From Heterohyrax brucei (lineage: Eukaryota; Chordata; Mammalia; Hyracoidea; Procaviidae), in assembly GCA_028571685.1 (NCBI GenBank), contig CM053152.1:22266001-22330000 (forward strand): a stretch of DNA of 64,000 nt, written 5' to 3'. The first letter of the stretch is position 1, and each line of letters starts with the position of its first letter. Positions 47,037-58,259 of the stretch are shown one piece after another. The translations under genes were made by a program, and so were the position numbers. The notes beneath the pieces are model-generated. The model searched no databases. It was not told the origin of the DNA and saw only the letters and a list, made by a program, of their open reading frames with translations.

Positions 47037-47655
47037 GGACACAGCAAATGGTCCCAATTCAGCAAGAACGGATGCTCACCAAGGACCAAAATGACATGGG
47101 GTAAAGACAACCTAGAAGATAAAGAGACCCACATGAATGGGTGCCTCTTGGGATCGGAAGAACTGGATGGTGCCTGGCCACCAACAGTGATAGCTGCAAT
47201 GGAGCTCACTAAGTTGAGTCTTACTGGCAACATAAGAATAAAGAGGGGTGCATCCTGAGATCTCCACTAAAAGACCTCAATTGATGGTCCAGCAGTTTTG
47301 GGGCTCCCCTCAGAGCATGGCCCCCAGCCCTGATGCTGCCCTTGCCCATAAATCATAATGAAGTTCCACTCTTTGGACACAAGTGGATTGGACTTGTCAA
47401 TGCAGAGTGACCATATATTGGATGCACTTTATGGTTCTATACACTTATAAGATATCCTGCTGACCTCTGGCTGGAGGAAGGAGAGTGGGTGGAGAGGAGG
47501 GGAAAGAAGGCTGTTGGGAGGATGAGACATGTATGGAGCAGAGAGGAACAGTGTGTGGTCACCGGACAAGGAGAGCAGTGGAAGCTGCATATAGGTGGGC
47601 ATGTAAATTTATACAGGAATGTACATTTTCACTCAGTTATATTAAATAAAAAAAC
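47037..47655 (+). mobile_element. L1 3'UTR insertion with 16-bp TSD
   Basis: This ~620 bp equals the last part of the L1-A 3'UTR (from AGCAAATGGTCCCAATTCAG, collinear with 20244 onward) through the A-rich tail. It is flanked by perfect AGATAACCACAAAGAA at 47021-47036 and 47656-47671. A 5'-truncated, non-coding insertion between ORF1 and ORF2 of L1-E. Confidence 0.93.
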
Positions 47656-50076
47656 AGATAACCACAAAGAAAGTTAACAAACCTACTCTTCAAAATAAAG
47701 AAGAAAAACATAAAGTCTCAATAAAAATAAAATCTACAAAAACAAAAGATATGAGAAAGAAATTCATGAACAAAAAATTCAGCACAGGAGAATAAGAGTA
47801 ACAAAGAAAATGTCAGCACCACAAAAAAAGCACTACAAAATGACAGCAATAAACTTACACCTATCAATAATTACACTGAATATAAATGGTTTAAAAGCAT
47901 GCACAAAGAGACAGAGTGACAGAACAGATCCATCAGTATGCTGTATACAAGAGATACACCTTAGAAACAAAGATGTGAATTTACCAAAAATCAAGAATGG
48001 AAAAAATATACCAAGAACATAACTACGAAAAAAAACAGCAGGTGTAGCAATACTAATTTTAGATAAAAATGGACTTAAAAAAAATCTACTACACAAGACA
48101 AACAATAGCACTACATAATCATTAAAGGGATGGTTCATCATAAATACTTAACCATAATGAACATCTATGCACCCAGTGACAGGGTTTCAAAATACATAAA
48201 ACATTAACAATACTAAAAAGAGAAATTGACAGTTACATCATAAGAGTAAGAGACTTCAACACACCACTCTCCATAAAGGCCAGGACATCTAGAAAGAAAC
48301 TAAACAGAGATACAGAAGAGTTAGAGGGCATGATCAGCCAACTTGACCTCATAGGCATATAGAAAATTACACATTCTTTTCTGACACACATGGAATGTTC
48401 TTTCTCCAGAATAGGCCACATCTTAAGCCACAGAGCAACCCTCAGCAAAATGCAAAGCACTGAGGTAATACAAAGAAACTTCTCTGACCACAATGCCAGA
48501 GCAATAGGAAGAGTAGGGAAAAAAAACAATTATGTGAAAATTGAATAAGACAGTGCTTAAAAACCACTGGGTAATAGAAGACATCAAAGATGGAATAAAA
48601 AGTTACTAGATTCAAATGAAAATAAAAATGTATCGTACAAAAATCCTTGAGGCACAGCAAAGGTAGTCCTTAGAGGTCAATTCACAGCAACAGATGCACA
48701 CATCAAAAAAGAAAGGGACAAAACCAAAACATTACCTATACAACTCAAACAAATAGAAGACAGCAAAAGAAGCCCACAGCCACCATATGAAAGAAAATAA
48801 TAAAGATTACAGTAGACATAAATGAAATAAGCCAAATAAATGAAATAGACAATACAAAAACAATAGAAAAGATCAAAAAAACCAAAAGTTAGTTCTCTGA
48901 AAGGATTAACAAAACACTGGCCAAACTGTTAAAAAAAAAAAAAAAAAAAAAAAACAAGAAGAAGACTCGAATGACTCAAATAAGAAATGACACGGAGGAC
49001 TTTACAACAGACCCAACTGGAATAAAAATGATCATAATAGAATATTATGAAAAACTGTAACAAATTAGAAAACCTAAAGGAAATATACAAATATCTATAA
49101 ACACACTATCTTCTCAAATTAACACAAAATGATGCTGAAACCCTGAACAGACCTCTAACAAGAGAAGAGACTGAAAAAGCAATTAAAAAAAAACTCCCAA
49201 CCAAAAAAAGCCCTGGCCCGGATGGCTTCACTGGAGAATTCTACCAAACATTTAGAAAAGTGTTTATACCAGTACAACTCAAACTATTTCAGAACATACA
49301 AAAGGAAGAGACAACTTCTGAATTTATTCTACGAAGTAGCAAAATCCTGATACCAAAACCAGGCAAAGACAGAACAAGAAAATTACAGACCACAACTTCT
49401 CATGAATATAGATAGAAAAATGCTCAAAAAAATTATAACCAATAGAATTCAGCACCATATTAGAAAATAATAATACACCATGATGAAGTAGGATTCATAC
49501 CAGGTATGCAAAGATTGTTCAACAGTAGAAAATCAACATAATCTACTACACAAATAAAAGGAAAGGAAAGAATCACATGATTTTCTCAACTGATATAGAA
49601 AGGCATTTGACAAAGTCCAACACCCATTCCTGATCCAAAAAAATTCTTAATAAAATAGGTATAGAAAGAAAATTTCTCAGCATAATGAAGGACATCTGTG
49701 CAAAACGAACAGCCGGTATCAGTCTTAATGGAGAGAGACTGAAGACATTCTACTTGAGAAGAGGGACAAGACAAGGATGCCCTTTATCAGGCACTCCAAT
49801 TTCATATGGTACTGGAAGTCCTAGCTAGAGCATTAAAGCAAGAGAAAGAAATAAAGGGCACCCAAATTGGTAATAAAGAAGTTAAACTGTCCCTATTCAC
49901 AGATGATATCATACAATATACATAAAACCCAAAACTTCCCAAGAAAACTACTGGAACTAATAGAAAGATTCAGCAGAGTTGCAAGATACAAGATAAACAT
50001 ACAAAAATCGATTGGCTTCTTATACACCAATAAAGAGAATAATGAAAAGGAAATCAAAAAACAACACCACTTATAA

Positions 50077-51457
50077 CATTGTTGTTAGCTGCTATCAAGT
50101 CAGTTCCAACTCATAGCAATCCTATGAACAACAGAATGAAACACTGTCCAGTTTTGCTCCATGTCCACAATGGTTCTTAAGCTTAAGCCCATTGTTGCAG
50201 CCACTGTGTCAATCCATCTCCTCAAGGGTCTTCCTCTCTTTCACTGACCCCCCACTCTACCAAGATGATGTCCTTCTCGAGAGACTGATCTTTCCTGACA
50301 ATATGTCCAAAGTATGTAAGATGCAGTCTTGCCATCTTTGTTTCCAAGGAGCACTCTGGTTGTACTTCTTCCAGAACAAATCTGTTTGTTCTTTGGGCGG
50401 TCCATCGTACATTCAACATTCTTTCCAACATCACAATTCAAAGACATCAACACTTCTGTCTTCTTTGTTCATCATCTAGCTTTCACATGCATAGATGCGA
50501 TTGTAAATACCATGGCTTGGGTCAGACGCATTTAAGTCTTCAAGGTGACATCCTTACTTTTGAATACTTTAAAGAGGTCCTTGGCAGCAGATTTTCCCAA
50601 TGCAATGCATCTTTTGATTTCTTCACTGCTGCTTCCATGGGCGTTGATTGTCAACCCAAGTAAAATAAAATCCTTGACAACCTCAATCATTTCTCCATTT
50701 ATGACAATGTTGCTTACTGATCCAGTTGTAAGGAGTTCTGTTTTCCTGATGTTGAGGTGCAATCCATACTGAAGGCTGTGGTCTTTGATCTTCATCAATA
50801 AGTGTCTCAAATCTTCTTCATTTCCAGCATTTAAGGTGATGCTGTCTGTGTAACGCAGGTTGTTAATGAGTCACCCTCCGATCCTGACACCTCGCCTTCT
50901 TCATATAATCCAGTTTTTCAGGTTATTTGCTCAGCATACAGATTAAAAAGGTACGGTGAAAGGATACAACCCTGACGCATACCTTTTCTAACTTTAAACC
51001 ATGCAGTGTCCCCTTTTTGTGTTTGCACGACTGCCTCTTGATCCATATACAAATTCCTTAAGAGCACAGTTAGGTGTTCTGGAATTCTAATTCCCCACAG
51101 TGTTAGCCATAATTTAGTATGATCCACATAGTCACATGTATTTGCATAGTCAATGAAACACAAGTAAACATTTTTCCGGTATTCTTTGCCTTCAGCCAAG
51201 ATCCTTCTGACATCAGAGATGGTATCCCTGGTTTCACATCCTCTTCTGAGTCCAGCTTGAATTTCTGGCAGCTTCTTGTCAATATACTGCTGTAGTCACT
51301 TTTGAATGATCTTGAGCAGAATTTTACTTGCATGTGGTATCAACGATACTGTTTGGTAATTTCTGCATTTTGTTTGATCACCTTTCTTTGGAACGGGCAT
51401 AAATGTGGATCTCTTCTAGTCAGTTAGCCAGGTAGCTGTCCTCCAAATTTCTTGCCA
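50077..51457 (-). mobile_element. 5'-truncated antisense RTE in L1-E
   Basis: The 3' end at the left reads GTTGTTAGCTGCTATCAAGT on the plus strand. Minus-strand frames include CFIDYANTCDYVDHTKLWLT (RT motif A region), GMRQGCILSPYLFNLYAEQI (motif B) and the C-terminal HLTYFGHIVRKDQSLEKDI. Motif A shows Cys where Phe is usual (TCDYVD against TFDFVD in the 10182 copy). The flanks ACCACTTATAA (50066-50076) and ACCACCTATAA (51458-51468) differ at one base and fit an 11-bp target duplication. Confidence 0.88.
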
Positions 51458-51471
51458 ACCACCTATAATAG

Positions 51472-51484
51472 TTCCTTTTTTTTT
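51472..51484 (-). mobile_element. Poly(A)-only micro-insertion with 15-bp TSD
   Basis: The 13 bp TTCC plus nine T separates perfect copies of AACCACCTATAATAG (51457-51471 and 51485-51499). It reads as a bare A-tail on the minus strand, next to the 5' side of the RTE insertion. Confidence 0.7.
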
Positions 51485-53639
51485 AACCACCTATAATAGC
51501 CCCTTAAAAAATAAAATACCTAGGAATAAATCTAACCAAGGATGTAAAACACTTATACAAGGAAATCTACAAAACACTACCAAAAAAGATCTACGTAAAT
51601 GGAAAAACATACCATGCTCATGGAAACATAGACTCAACATTGTGAAAATGGCAATTTTACCCAAAGCAATTTACAAATACAATGCAATCCCGATCCAAAT
51701 ACCAACAGTGTTCTTTAAAGAGACGGAAAAACTTATCATTAACTTTACGTGGGAAGGGATGATGCCCTGGCTAAGCACTAATGCAGAAGAAAAATAAAGT
51801 GGAGGACTCACACTTCCTGACCTCAGAACCTGCCATACAGCTATGGTAGCCACAATAGCTTGGTAATAGTACAATGACAGACACGTTAACCAATGAAAAA
51901 AAACTGAGAACCCACAGATAAATCCATCTGCCTATGGCCATTTGATCTTCAATAAAGGCCCAACATCAATCAAATGGGAAACAGTTTTTAACAAATGGTG
52001 CTAGCAAAACTGGAAGTCCATCTGAAAAAAAAAAAAAGAAACAAACAGGATCCATACCTAACACCATATACACAAACTAATTAAAAACAGATCAAAGACC
52101 TAAATATAAAGTCAAAAACTATAAAGTTCAGGGAAGAAGAAATAGAATCAACACTGGAAGCCCTAATACACGGCATTAACAGGATACAAACCATAACCAA
52201 CATAGAAACTCCAGAAGATAAGCTAGATAATTGGGATCTTTTAAAAATTAAATACTTTTGCTCATCCAAAGACTTCACCAAAAGAGTAAAAAGAGAACTT
52301 ACAGACTGGGGGCAAAAAATTGACTATTATTAATCAAAAATATATAACCATTTGGCAAAACATTAGGGCATTTCTTTAGAAAGCCAGCAGCAGAAATACC
52401 ATTATGATCCAGCAATCTTACTCCTAAGAATATATCCCAGAGAAATAAGAGTCATCACACAAATAGACATATGCACACTCATCATATTCTCTGCAGTATT
52501 GCTCACAAGAGCAAAATGTTGGAAACAACCTAGATGCCCATCAATTGATGAATGGATAAACTATGGTACATACATGCAATGGAGTATCGTGAAACAATAA
52601 AGAACAATGAATCTGTGAAACATCTCATAATGAGCAGGAAACCGGATGGCATTATGTTAAGTAAAATAAGTCAGTCACAAAGGACAAATATGAGACTACT
52701 ACTGTAAAAACTCATGAAAAGGTTTTCACACACGAAGAAACAATCTTGGATGGCTACCAGGGACACAAGGAGCGGCGATGGAAAAATATTAAGCAGACAA
52801 TAGACAAGTGGTAATTTTGGTGAAGGGTAAGATGGAACACAATACTGGAGAATTCAGCACAACTTGTAAAGGCAAGGTAATGGAAGGTCCATAGTACATC
52901 CAAATTCCCTGAGGGACTGAATTGCTGGGCTGAGGGCTGTGGGGACCATGGTCTCATACAACACGTATCTCAACTGGCATAAGAATTTGTAAAGAAAATA
53001 TTCCACATTCTGCTTTGGTGAGTGGCATCTGGGGTCTTAAAAGTTTGTGAGCAGCCATCTAGACTATTCCACTGGTCTCACCCCTTCAGGAACAAGGAAG
53101 AACGAAGAAAACTGAAGACACAAGGGGAACATTAGTCCCAAGGACTAATTGACCACATCTACAATGGTCTCCAGCAGACTGAACCCAGTACAACTAGATG
53201 GTAGCTACCACCACTGACTGTTCTGACAGGGTTCCCAACTGAGGGTCCCAGACAGAGCTGGAGAAAAAATGTAGAACAAAAATCTAACTCAAAAATGAAG
53301 ACCAGACTTGCTGGTCTGACAGAGACGAGTGACCTGAGGGTACGGCCTTCAGATACCCTTTCAGATCAGTAAGGAAGCCACTCCCGAGGTTCACCCTTCA
53401 GGCAGAGATTAGACAGGCCCCAAAGAAAAATGAGTCTAAGGGAGCACACCAGTCCAGAGGTAAGGACTAGGAGGAGGAGAGGACAAGAAATCTTGTAAGA
53501 GTGAGTCCAAGGTTGAGAAGGGAGAATAATGAGCTGTTGCAGGGTTGTTAACCAGTGTCATAAAACAATGTATGTATTAACTATTTAATGAGAAACTAGC
53601 TTATTCTGTAAACCTTCATCTAAAATCCCAAAATCCAAA

Positions 53640-53800
53640 CCCACTGCTATAGAGTCAATTCCAACTCATAGTGACCTTATAGGACACTATAGAACTGCTT
53701 CATAGAGTTTCCAAGGAGCACCTGGTGGATTTAAACTGCTGACTTTTTGGTTAGCAGACATAGCACTTAACCACTCTGTCACCAGTGTTTCCCTTCCTCT
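53640..53800 (-). mobile_element. AfroSINE, first of three in a row
   Basis: CAAACCCACTGCTATAGAGT, CATAGAGTTTCCAAGGAGCA, CTGCTGACTTTTTGGTTAGC and CACCAGTGTTTCCC. It follows directly after the 3' end of L1-E. Confidence 0.87.
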
Positions 53801-53814
53801 AATGTACAATTAAA

Positions 53815-54010
53815 AAAAAAAATTGCTGTGAAGTGGATTCTGATTTATGGTAAACCCATGTGTCCCAGAGTGGAAATGGTCCATAGGATTATCTCAGCTG
53901 CAATCATGACAAAATCAATAGACAGAACTTTCTTCCATGGTGCCACTGAAAGGGTTCAAATCAGCAACCTTTAGGTTAGTAGCTGAGTACAAACCGTGTG
54001 CCATCCAGGG
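53815..54010 (-). mobile_element. AfroSINE, second of three
   Basis: A-run, TTGCTGTGAAGTGGATTCTG, then CAAATCAGCAACCTTTAGGT and a GCCATCCAGGGACC head. It is more diverged than its left neighbour. Confidence 0.75.
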
Positions 54011-54029
54011 ACCTTGCTGCTGTATATTG

Positions 54030-54235
54030 TTATTAGCTACTACTGTGGCAGCTCGCAGCTCACAGAGACCCTATCTACGGAGTAGAACAACTCCATAGGG
54101 TTTTCTTCGCTATAATCCTTTGGAAGCAATTCTCTAGGCCTTTCTTCCACAGAGTCATTTGGTGGGTTCAAATTGCCAACCTTCAGGTTAGCAGTAGATC
54201 ACAAATTACTTGTGCCAACCAGGCTCTGTTGTGTA
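54030..54235 (-). mobile_element. AfroSINE longer variant, third of three
   Basis: CTACTACTGTGGCAGCTCGC, CTCCATAGGGTTTTCTTCGC, CTCTAGGCCTTTCTTCCACA and CAAATTGCCAACCTTCAGGT place it in the variant with the TTTTCTTCGCTATAATC segment. Confidence 0.75.
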
Positions 54236-55234
54236 CTTCTATCAAATGATTCATCTCTGTTTTACTTGTGACATCCATCAACTGATTCATCAAAAAGAAC
54301 ACGAAACCTGATACTTAAAGAAATTGAAACAACTATCCCCATAGTGATGAAATGTCCAAGTCATTGATCTATCTTTAACTCAGGCTAAACAATGCCCACA
54401 AGGTGGGACACTGAGAAGTGAAACCATTTAACCTGACAATGGCTTTACCATTCTCCTATATTCATTAAGATGACTTTACTATTTCAAAAAACTCTTGCCC
54501 TGGAAGATAGAAGTTGCATATAACTTTACTGTTCATCCTGGGAACTTCAAAAAAAAAGAACAACCACGGTTAAATGAACATCAAGCGCTTTGACTCTTCA
54601 GTGAATGGCATCAGATGATTGATGGTTTACCTGCAAGACTCTGAACTCCTGCTGTTACCACTCTTGCCTTGTGTACTCTGCAGTCCTTCAATAATATATC
54701 ATGATCCTTACTCAAATCTAAAAAAGCCCCATGATTGAAAAATCTGCCTCAGAGAAGTACCAAAACCTCATGAATACCTCAGTTTTGCCCTCCTCACTCT
54801 GAGGTGCTACTAAGATTCTATCAAGGTAGTTTTCTTACTTAAGACAAGGGTAAACTCACCTGTGTTGTGGTGTTGTTTTCGAGAAACCAGATTTGATACA
54901 AAGCAATACAAGGGTCAGGTAAGGAAACTGGAGACTGAGAAACAGGAGAAGGACTTAGTTTAGTAATCATAAATGACACCAAATTCTGAAAGAACCAGTC
55001 ATAAGGCATTGTGGTGGAGCTATGGATCAAGGAGTCCTTTTATCTGTTTTTATCAAAATCCTAACCGGTCAAGTACTTGAAAGGACTTGTACAAGTATAT
55101 CTCATATGTAAAGATGCAAGGTGTCTCCAGCTATAGGGAACGGGCTTCAGTCCAGATGGTACACAAGTCTCTAAAATATATTCCTTTGGAGAGAAAGAGA
55201 AATGGAAATTAATTAGAATGTTTGTTATCCCCAG
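54236..55234. other. Unassigned stretch
   Basis: No repeat or coding signal recognised. Confidence 0.35.
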
Positions 55235-55402
55235 GAAACCTTGATAGCATGGTGGTTAAATGCTACATCTGCTAACCAAAAGGTTTGCAGTTTGAATCTA
55301 CCAGGAGCTCCTTGGAAACTCTGTGAAACAGTTCTACTCTACCCTGGAGGGTCGTTATGAGTCAGAATCAACTCAACAGCAGTGGGTTTGGTTTTGGTAT
55401 CT
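55235..55402 (+). mobile_element. AfroSINE
   Basis: Head GATAGCATGGTGGTTAAATG, GCTAACCAAAAGGTTTGCAG, body GGAGCTCCTTGGAAACTCTG, tail ATGAGTCAGAATCAACTCAA and CAGCAGTGGGTTTGGTTTTG. Full length. Confidence 0.9.
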
Positions 55403-55734
55403 TATTCCCTAATAGACTTTTAAATGGCTGAAACTTGAAATTTCATTTTGAGGTTGAACTTAGGACAATTTAAGAATGAAGGGGCCTGAGAGAATTCTCA
55501 CCTGATTTCATTCATTTGGTAAGTTTCTCTCATTTCTCGGTGCCCAGGTTTTTACCTGTGCCATATACAAATGACAGCTCCTTTCTCTGGTCTCTTTATT
55601 ATTGATTTACTCACATATTTGACATTGTTTTCCTGGTCTTTTTTTTTTCCCTCTCACCTTTTTTCTTCTCTTTGCTATTTGCCATGTTTCTTTAACTTTT
55701 TGTTACAGAAACATGTCTGCAAGGAAAATAGCCA
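55403..55734. other. Unassigned stretch
   Basis: Pyrimidine-rich around 55635-55690. No family recognised. Confidence 0.35.
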
Positions 55735-55955
55735 TTAAAAAAAAACAAAACTAAACCCATTGCCATCCAGTTGAATCGGTTCTGACTCACAGCTAACCCT
55801 AACCCATGCATTACGGACTAGAACTGTTCCATAGGGTTTTCTTGACTATAATCTTTATGAAGAAGATTGTCAGGCCTTTGTTCTGTGTTCCCACTGGATG
55901 TGTTTGAACCAGTGAACAATTAGTAGTTGAGTGGAAACTATTTGCATCACCATGG
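55735..55955 (-). mobile_element. AfroSINE, longer variant
   Basis: AAACTAAACCCATTGCCATC, TCTGACTCACAGCTAACCCT, GGGTTTTCTTGACTATAATC and GTCAGGCCTTTGTTCTGTG give the antisense long form. The head is eroded. Confidence 0.75.
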
Positions 55956-56194
55956 GACCAGATGGAAATCGAAAAACAAAATAAGAGTTTGTTGAAATAA
56001 CTGATGTGACTTGTTCTCTGTCTTTGTTTCAGCATATGTAAAAGCCTGAAAGGAGGTCCACATTAAGTGTCACATTATTCTACCAACTTTCAATTACTGA
56101 AGGGCTGATTATTCAGCTTTCTTGTTTTGACCCTTGAGAGGAAAACTGATCTAAGATAGCAGAAAGAAGACTGGCTAAACTAGATAAGTCTTAA

Positions 56195-56390
56195 ATTTTT
56201 CGCTTATTGGCTTTGTGCCCTAGTGCAAGCTACTGAGCCACTTAGAAGCTCAGTTTCCTCATTGGTCAACAGAAACTGTCCAGTCAGTAGTGTTGTTGTG
56301 AAAGCAAACAAGATAATGCCTGTCAGAGTCCCTGCTACACAAATGGCAGTGGCTGTTAACAATCACAATGTAATAAATATTTATGGATTG
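56195..56390 (+). mobile_element. MIR
   Basis: The order CTCAGTTTCCTCATTGGTCA, GTGTTGTTGTGAAAGC and AACAAGATAATGCCTGTCAG is the MIR core and 3' part in sense orientation, ending in AATAAATATTTATGG. Confidence 0.72.
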
Positions 56391-56402
56391 GTATTGGCCG
56401 TC

Positions 56403-56426
56403 AGATCCGACTCGACCGCACTTGGC
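56403..56426 (+). mobile_element. SINE-tail micro-insertion with 11-bp TSD
   Basis: Twenty-four bp ending GACTCGACCGCACTTGGC lies between TATTGGCCGTC (56392-56402) and TACTGGCTGTC (56427-56437), which differ at two C/T positions. It sits at the end of the MIR above, outside any L1. Confidence 0.75.
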
Positions 56427-56609
56427 TACTGGCTGTCCTCATGAAAAAAATAAAGACTAGGAAATAATAAAACTAGGCAAAGCCACTGAGAAGTTCAAGA
56501 AAGTACTTTGTAAACTATAAAACACATTATGAATTTAAACAGTGGCTTTTTTCTTTGTCAGCAATATATCTTAATATTTTAGTGTTTATTAGGAGCTTCA
56601 CCTGTAATT

Positions 56610-56965
56610 GTTAGTTGTTGCTGAGCTGGCTCTTGCTCATGGTGATCCTATGTAAAACAGACCAAACGTTGCCCAGTCCTGTGTCATCTTCCTGATGTTC
56701 TTCCAGCTGAATCCATTGCTGTGGCCATTGTGTAGTGCCTTCCAAATGAGGAGACTCATCTTCTAGCACTATCTTAGACAATATTCTTCATGATTCATAA
56801 GTTTTCCTTTGGATTATTTTCAGAAGTAGACTGCCAGTCGTTTCTTCTTTGTCTTTCTTATTCTAGAAGCTCCACTGAAACCTGCCCACCACAGGTAACC
56901 CTGCTGGTATTTGAAATACAGGTGGCATAGCTTCCGTTATCACAGCAACTTGCAGACAGGTGGTG
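56610..56965 (-). mobile_element. Composite SINE (RTE-derived body and tail)
   Basis: The plus strand starts with a GTTAGTTGTTGCTGAGCTGG and GGTGATCCTATGTAAAACAG RTE-type 3' end, then TTTCAGAAGTAGACTGCCAG, TCTAGAAGCTCCACTGAAAC, CCCTGCTGGTATTTGAAATA and GGTGGCATAGCTTCCGTTAT. It is the antisense counterpart of the bodies at 34625 and 57165. Head truncated. Confidence 0.72.
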
Positions 56966-57164
56966 ACACCAATAGTTAGGAAAGTAAAATTCAAATCAAG
57001 CAGTATTTCTTATAAATAATCGTGGAATAGAACTGAAACTAATGCTTAAAATGAAATTTGACCTATCAGCAAGTTGGCACCCTTCACTGCATGTATCACC
57101 CTGCAGTCTTCACTGAAAATAGAGATTCCTTCCCATTTTCTTTTTCTACCAGTAAGGTGTGATG

Positions 57165-57480
57165 AGGACGGTGGCGCTTCAGTGCTACCATTCTCACCTT
57201 CCACGGGGGAGACTGGGGTTTGAATCTCAGTGAATGTACCTCATGTATAGCCATCCCCCATTTGTCACTGGAGGCTTGTATGTTGCTGTGATGCTGAACA
57301 GGTTTCAGTAGAGCTTCTAGACCAACACACACCAGGAGGAAAGGTCAGAAACATACTTCCAAAAATCAGCCAGTGCAAACTCTATGGATCACAGTGTTCT
57401 TTTCTGCAATCAATCACGGGGATGGCAGAAGACCAGGCAGCATTTCATCCCAATGTGCATGAAGTTGCCATGAGTAAAGG
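57165..57480 (+). mobile_element. Composite SINE with tRNA-Gly-like head
   Basis: Head GGTGGCGCTTCAGTGCTACC, ATTCTCACCTTCCACGGGGG and GGGTTTGAATCTCAGTGAAT follow a glycine tRNA (A-box region, TCC anticodon area, B-box). Then comes TACCTCATGTATAGCC, the body GTTGCTGTGATGCTGAACAG with AAAATCAGCCAGTGCAAACT, and an RTE-like 3' part CAGCATTTCATCCCAATGTG, TGAAGTTGCCATGAG. It is close to full length and is the reference for the split copy at 4110-4682. Confidence 0.75.
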
Positions 57481-57600
57481 GATGACTGTACAGCAGACTA
57501 ACATCAACAAAAAAGTATAATGGAAATGGGGGGCTTTAAGATCAGATAAACCTAAGTTTAATTCTGGTTTCTGCCTTAAAATAGAGATATTGATATATAC

Positions 57601-58138
57601 GTGTGGTGGTCAGGATTATGTCAACTTGGCTACTGCATGTTTGGCTGCTGTATTAAGTGGCAGGTCCGGGTCTGTGGTGGCTTCCCACCCCTCAGCTCTC
57701 ATCTCTCTACCTTCCACTGCTACTGCTGGTCTGCTCACATAACCAGGAGCTCCTGCTCTCTTCTTCTGATGTCTGGTTCCTGGACTTGAACTAGCAGCTG
57801 TTGGATTCATCAGTCCTTACAGTCGGCGCTTGAGAGTCCTGCTCCCTGAACTGCCAATTCTGGATTCGCCAGCCTCTGCCGCTCTGTCTCGCTGCCAGAT
57901 TGAGATCCACCACCTTACACAACCGTGATCTAGAACTTTGGTCTCTGATCTGCTGACTTTGGGTTCATCAGCTTCCGTGGCCACGTGAGGCTTGTGCCAG
58001 GACTTGGGACATTCAGCTTCTGTGATTACGTAAGCTGTTTCCTATATCTATATCTATCTATCTATCTATATTATAAATCTTTCCTTTTACCTACACACAT
58101 TACTGGTTTTGCTTCCCTAGAAAACCCAGCCTAAGACA
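57601..58138 (+). mobile_element. LTR-like repeat, ERVL/MaLR type
   Basis: It starts GTGTGGTGGTCAGGATTATG and TCAACTTGGC and ends AAAACCCAGCCTAAGACA, with a (CTAT)n array near the end. This layout matches an old LTR-type repeat family. A 4-bp ATAC occurs on both sides (57597-57600, 58139-58142) but is too short to be convincing. No internal genes. Confidence 0.5.
58041..58070. repeat. (CTAT)n microsatellite
   Basis: CTATATCTATATCTATCTAT and continuing units. It lies inside the LTR-like repeat. Confidence 0.9.
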
Positions 58139-58259
58139 ATACATTATAGAAAAAATAAAATAATTTTGTAAAGCATATGGTGCAAAAATTTGGCTTCCTT
58201 CCATCCTGAAGATTTATAACTGAAACCAGTTTCAGTGTGCATAAATGTTCCTGAAACGA

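Larger units (their letters stand above)
47840..52705 (+). pseudogene. L1-E ORF2p remnant (EN-RT-C)
   Basis: It starts at the ATG in AAAATGACAGCAATAAACTT. The endonuclease has IITLNINGLKACTKRQ and SVCCIQEIH (QEIH in place of the usual QETH). The RT region preserves SPGPDGFTGEFYQTF near 49205 and [10 protein letters not shown] near 49760. Motif C reads LSLFTDDI near 49890-49910, so the usual FADD is FTDD, a G-to-A change in the Ala codon. The RTE interrupts the frame at 50077-51457. The C-terminal region continues to a stop near 52705. Without the RTE the span is ~3.5 kb, so some internal deletion has occurred as well. The copy is inactive. Confidence 0.82.
43073..53630 (+). mobile_element. 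L1-E: old sense-strand L1 with three guests
   Basis: It starts near 43073 with a ~0.9-kb 5'UTR-like region and continues with ORF1 remnants (43990-44255 and 46074-46795), ORF2 (47840-52705) and a 3'UTR ending near 53630 (TTTAATGAGAAACTAGCTTA). It is interrupted by L1-D (44260-46067), an L1 3'UTR (47037-47655) and an antisense RTE (50077-51457). Removing these leaves ~6.7 kb, a full-length element of an older subfamily whose 3'UTR differs from L1-A. No certain outer target duplication. All frames are heavily decayed. Confidence 0.82.
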
